In this document: positions 5,860 to 7,637 of the stretch, piece after piece | Numbering within the stretch: the stretch's first letter is position 1 | Layout: each line of letters starts with the position of its first letter | From: an uncultured Clostridia bacterium | Lineage (GTDB): Bacteria > Bacillota_A > Clostridia > TANB77 > CAG-508 | DNA length: 7,637 nucleotides | Assembly (NCBI GenBank): GCA_944393295.1 | Contig: CALXZR010000064.1 | Location: 1-7,637 of the forward strand | Direction of reading: 5' to 3' | Program-made: the position numbers and the translations under genes | Notes under the pieces: generated by a model | The model's input: the letters and a program-made list of their open reading frames with translations, nothing else | Told to the model about the DNA's origin: nothing | The model's database searches: none

Positions 5860-7344
5860 ATGTCTTTAATAAGTGTAAATAATTTAACCTTTAGATATGA
5901 AGGAAATTTAAAAAACATATTTGAAAATGTATCTTTTAATATTGATACTGATTGGAAATTAGGTTTAATTGGAAGAAATGGAAAGGGGAAAACTACTTTT
6001 TTAAAACTATTATTAGGTAAATATGAATATGTAGGAAAAATATCAAAGAATGTAGAATTTGATTATTTCCCTTTTGAAATAAAAAATAAAGAAAAATTGG
6101 CAATAGAAATAGTAAATGATATTACTCCAAATGTAGATGATTGGGAAATTGTAAAAGAATTAAATCTGATGAATACTGATAGTGAAATTCTTTATAGAAA
6201 TTTTAATCTTTTAAGTGGAGGAGAACAAATAAAAATTCTTTTAATTAGTTTATTTTTAAAAGAAAATAATTTTTTATTAATTGATGAACCTACAAATCAT
6301 TTAGATATTGAAAGTAGAAACAATTTAGCTGAATACTTAAAAAAGAAAAAAGGCTTTATACTTGTATCTCATGATAGAAATTTCTTAGATAAGGTTGTAG
6401 ATCATATTATTTCAATAAACAATACAAATATAGAAATACAAAAAGGAAATTTTTCTTCATGGCAGGAAAATAAACTTAAAAAAGATAATTTTGAGATAGT
6501 AGAAAATGAAAAATTAAAAAAAGATATAAGTAGATTAGAAACAGCTTCTAAAAATACAGCAAATTGGTCAGATAAAATTGAAAAAACTAAAAATGGTACT
6601 ACTAATTCTGGTTCAAAAGTTGATAAAGGCTATATTGGACATCAATCTGCTAAAATGATGAAAAAATCAAAGGTAATTGAAAAAAGAATGGAAAAAGCAA
6701 TAACTGAAAAAACTAAATTATTAAACAATATAGATAGAAATGATACTTTAAAAATTATTCCATTAGAGAGCAAAAAAAATCCTTTAATTCTTGCAAAAGA
6801 TTTTCAAATACTTTACAATAAAGAGCCTATATTTAATAAAATTTCCTTTGAATTAAATAGTGGTGATAGATTAGCTATTGTAGGAAAAAATGGTACAGGA
6901 AAATCTAGTGTATTAAAAGTAATAATGGGACAAAAAATAGAATTTAATGGAGAATTAAAAGTTGCAAATAATTTAAAATTGTCTTATGTATCACAAAATA
7001 CAGATGATTTAAGAGGTTGCTTAAAAACATACATACAAGAAAATAAGATAGATGAAAGTATATTTAAAGCAATGCTTTCAAAAATGGGTTTTTCAAAAGA
7101 GGAATTTGACAAATCCATAAATGAAATGAGTGAAGGTCAAAAGAAAAAAATTCTAATTGCGAAAAGTATTTCTGAATCAGCAAATATATATATTTGGGAT
7201 GAACCTCTTAACTATATAGATATAATAACAAGAATGCAAATAGAAGAGGCAATAATTAAATACAAGCCAACACTTATCTTTGTAGAGCATGATGAGACTT
7301 TTATAAAAAAAGTAGCTACAAAAACTATATATTTAAACATATAA
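5860..7344 (+). CDS. ABC-F ribosome-protection ATPase, Lsa/CplR-like
   Basis: Soluble twin-ATPase protein of the ABC-F family that binds the ribosomal E site and dislodges drugs. The overall form (494 residues, short 27-type first domain, linker with the segment NWSDKIEKTKNGTTNSG and GYIGHQSAKMMKK) resembles the Lsa/CplR group, which protects against lincosamides, streptogramin A and pleuromutilins. AAAGGAGGG lies five bases before ATG. Domain 1: Walker A GRNGKGKTT (38-46), signature LSGGE (118-122), Walker B LLIDEPTNHLD (139-149), switch His171. Linker: about 201-305, Lys-rich and helical. Domain 2: Walker A GKNGTGKSS (342-350), degenerate signature MSEGQ (423-427), Walker B IYIWDEPLNYID (443-454), switch His478. 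Both catalytic Glu (143 and 448) are present and there are no membrane spans, as expected for ABC-F. Drug range is inferred from the family; a housekeeping translation factor (EttA or Uup type) is less likely because of the linker. Confidence 0.9.
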   Translation: MSLISVNNLTFRYEGNLKNIFENVSFNIDTDWKLGLIGRNGKGKTTFLKLLLGKYEYVGKISKNVEFDYFPFEIKNKEKLAIEIVNDITPNVDDWEIVKELNLMNTDSEILYRNFNLLSGGEQIKILLISLFLKENNFLLIDEPTNHLDIESRNNLAEYLKKKKGFILVSHDRNFLDKVVDHIISINNTNIEIQKGNFSSWQENKLKKDNFEIVENEKLKKDISRLETASKNTANWSDKIEKTKNGTTNSGSKVDKGYIGHQSAKMMKKSKVIEKRMEKAITEKTKLLNNIDRNDTLKIIPLESKKNPLILAKDFQILYNKEPIFNKISFELNSGDRLAIVGKNGTGKSSVLKVIMGQKIEFNGELKVANNLKLSYVSQNTDDLRGCLKTYIQENKIDESIFKAMLSKMGFSKEEFDKSINEMSEGQKKKILIAKSISESANIYIWDEPLNYIDIITRMQIEEAIIKYKPTLIFVEHDETFIKKVATKTIYLNI

Positions 7345-7383
7345 TTAATATAAAAAATTATTCTAAAAAATTAAAAATTAATA

Positions 7384-7412
7384 TTGCACTTGTAAATATT
7401 ATATGCTATAAT
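7384..7412 (+). promoter_or_regulatory. Strong extended -10 promoter driving the tandem-pseudoknot RNA
   Basis: TTGCAC (7384-7389) and TATAAT (7407-7412) are 17 bp apart, with TG at the extended -10 position (TGC before TATAAT). Transcription should start near 7419, just before the first repeat-like structure. No open reading frame of note follows before the window ends. Confidence 0.7.
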
Positions 7413-7421
7413 ACATATAAT

Positions 7422-7441
7422 ATTATTGTACATTATTGTAC
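7422..7441 (+). repeat. Tandem 10-bp direct repeat (ATTATTGTAC x2)
   Basis: ATTATTGTAC is present twice without a gap (7422-7431 and 7432-7441), at the predicted 5' end of the RNA. Either copy's TTGTAC can pair with the loop GTACGA at 7447-7452, so the duplication offers two alternative partners for the first pseudoknot-like unit. Confidence 0.6.
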
Positions 7442-7464
7442 GGCAGGTACGACTGCTTAAATAA
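7426..7464 (+). repeat. Probable divergent first pseudoknot unit (unit 0)
   Basis: The hairpin GCAG (7443-7446) with CTGC (7453-7456) has the six-base loop GTACGA, which can pair with TTGTAC at 7426-7431 (one G-U) in the same topology as the two clear units. It is followed by TTAAATAA, similar to the TTAAAAAT that closes unit 1. It lacks the nested hairpin and shares little primary sequence, so it may be a degenerate unit or a 5' cap structure. The same loop also matches TCGTAC at 7570-7575 perfectly, which would close the whole array. Confidence 0.4.
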
Positions 7465-7515
7465 CCTAATTTTTCGGTAACGTATGTTGCAAGGTTGATT
7501 AGGCAACTTAAAAAT
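7465..7515 (+). repeat. Pseudoknot repeat unit 1 (51 nt)
   Basis: CCTAAT (7465-7470) pairs with ATTAGG (7498-7503), which is the loop of the hairpin GTTG (7494-7497) and CAAC (7504-7507). The nested hairpin is GTAAC (7477-7481) with GTTGC (7486-7490) around GTAT. The unit ends TTAAAAAT and abuts unit 2 directly. Confidence 0.75.
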
Positions 7516-7570
7516 CCTAAGTTTCGTGGTAATCAAAGGGATTACAAGGTTGATTAGGCAACACAAAAAT
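7516..7570 (+). repeat. Pseudoknot repeat unit 2 (55 nt)
   Basis: CCTAA (7516-7520) pairs with TTAGG (7554-7558) in the loop of the GTTG (7549-7552) and CAAC (7559-7562) hairpin. The nested hairpin is GTAATC (7529-7534) with GATTAC (7540-7545) around AAAGG. CAAGGTTGATTAGGCAAC is identical to unit 1, and the unit ends ACAAAAAT. Confidence 0.75.
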
Positions 7571-7578
7571 CGTACATT

Positions 7579-7624
7579 AAGAAGAGGGAATTAGGGTACT
7601 ACGGTACGAAAATACCTCTTCTTT
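7579..7624 (+). terminator. Hairpin terminator closing the repeat RNA, with inner UACG tetraloop
   Basis: AAGAAGAGG (7579-7587) pairs with CCTCTTCTT (7615-7623). Inside it GTAC (7596-7599), TACG and GTAC (7604-7607) form a small stem capped by a C(UACG)G tetraloop of the stable UNCG class. The following T run is short and interrupted (TTTAGATTTAT), suggesting partial termination, as is usual between type III antitoxin RNA and toxin gene. Confidence 0.6.
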
Positions 7625-7637
7625 AGATTTATAAAAA

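Larger units (their letters stand above)
7419..7625 (+). ncRNA. Candidate type III toxin-antitoxin RNA antitoxin (tandem pseudoknot repeats)
   Basis: Transcript predicted from the promoter at 7384-7412 to the terminator at 7579-7624, about 205 nt with no coding potential. It contains two clear tandem units (7465-7515 and 7516-7570) and a probable divergent one before them. Each clear unit has a hairpin GUUG/CAAC whose loop AUUAGG pairs with CCUAA(U) at the unit's own 5' end, an H-type pseudoknot, with a second small hairpin nested between. Units end in AAAAAUC, like the A-rich sites cut by ToxN-type endoribonucleases. In type III systems (ToxIN, CptIN, TenpIN) such repeats are cut by the partner toxin and the pieces inhibit it. 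A short repeat array, a terminator, then the toxin gene is their standard order. The toxin gene is outside this window, so the function is inferred. Alternatives are a tandem riboswitch or another structured small RNA; I match no riboswitch class I know. Confidence 0.6.

Noticed and set aside
7465..7570. CRISPR array
   Set aside because: There are only two units; the variation lies in paired arms and not in spacers, and the units abut without unique spacer sequence.
7419..7625. Known riboswitch classes (tandem glycine, c-di-GMP, preQ1, T-box and others)
   Set aside because: None of their conserved core sequences is recognisable, and there is no T-box AGGGTGG motif. A novel tandem riboswitch is not excluded.

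Overview
The window reads as chromosomal or accessory DNA of a low-GC, strictly anaerobic Firmicute, most likely a clostridial gut-type bacterium. The DNA is very AT-rich. Arginine is mostly AGA, ribosome binding sites are strong AAGGAGG types, and promoters are sigma-A-like with 17-bp spacers. An aldo/keto reductase carrying two 4Fe-4S clusters points to an anaerobe. All genes I can support are on the + strand.

Layout: (1) 2-1441, the end (or all) of an unrecognised 479-codon protein. (2) 1442-2132, a 691-bp gene-poor stretch that is not empty. It holds a near-consensus promoter with a perfect palindrome over its -35 box, a low-GC hairpin, a short orphan SEC-C zinc-motif remnant ending at a clear terminator, an AT tandem repeat, and a promoter with a MerR-like 19-bp spacer containing a perfect 17-bp dyad. 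That promoter is followed by a strong ribosome binding site leading into what looks like a decayed MerR-family N-terminus. (3) 2133-2881, a membrane-anchored flavodoxin-fold protein broken by one missing base near 2537, with its own terminator. (4) 3078-4175, an aldo/keto reductase with a ferredoxin-like C-terminal domain. (5) 4259-5809, a YtcJ-type amidohydrolase. (6) 5860-7344, an Lsa/CplR-type ABC-F ribosome-protection ATPase. (7) 7345-7637, a non-coding stretch.

The last stretch is the most interesting part. An extended -10 promoter is followed by two tandem units of 51 and 55 nt, and a plausible divergent third unit before them. Each of the two clear units folds as a pseudoknot: a GUUG/CAAC hairpin whose six-base loop AUUAGG pairs with a CCUAA(U) strand at the start of the same unit. 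The internal hairpin changes sequence between units but keeps its pairing. The units end in the A-rich junction AAAAAUC, and the array is followed by a hairpin terminator close to the window's end. This is the arrangement of the RNA antitoxin of a type III toxin-antitoxin system (ToxIN/CptIN/TenpIN type). The toxin endoribonuclease gene would lie just beyond the right edge, so the assignment is an inference from RNA architecture.

The flavodoxin and the aldo/keto reductase are a redox pair of a kind often found near MerR-family regulators in clostridia. Here the regulator seems to have decayed and the flavodoxin is frameshifted, so this small redox locus may be eroding. The amidohydrolase and ABC-F genes look intact.
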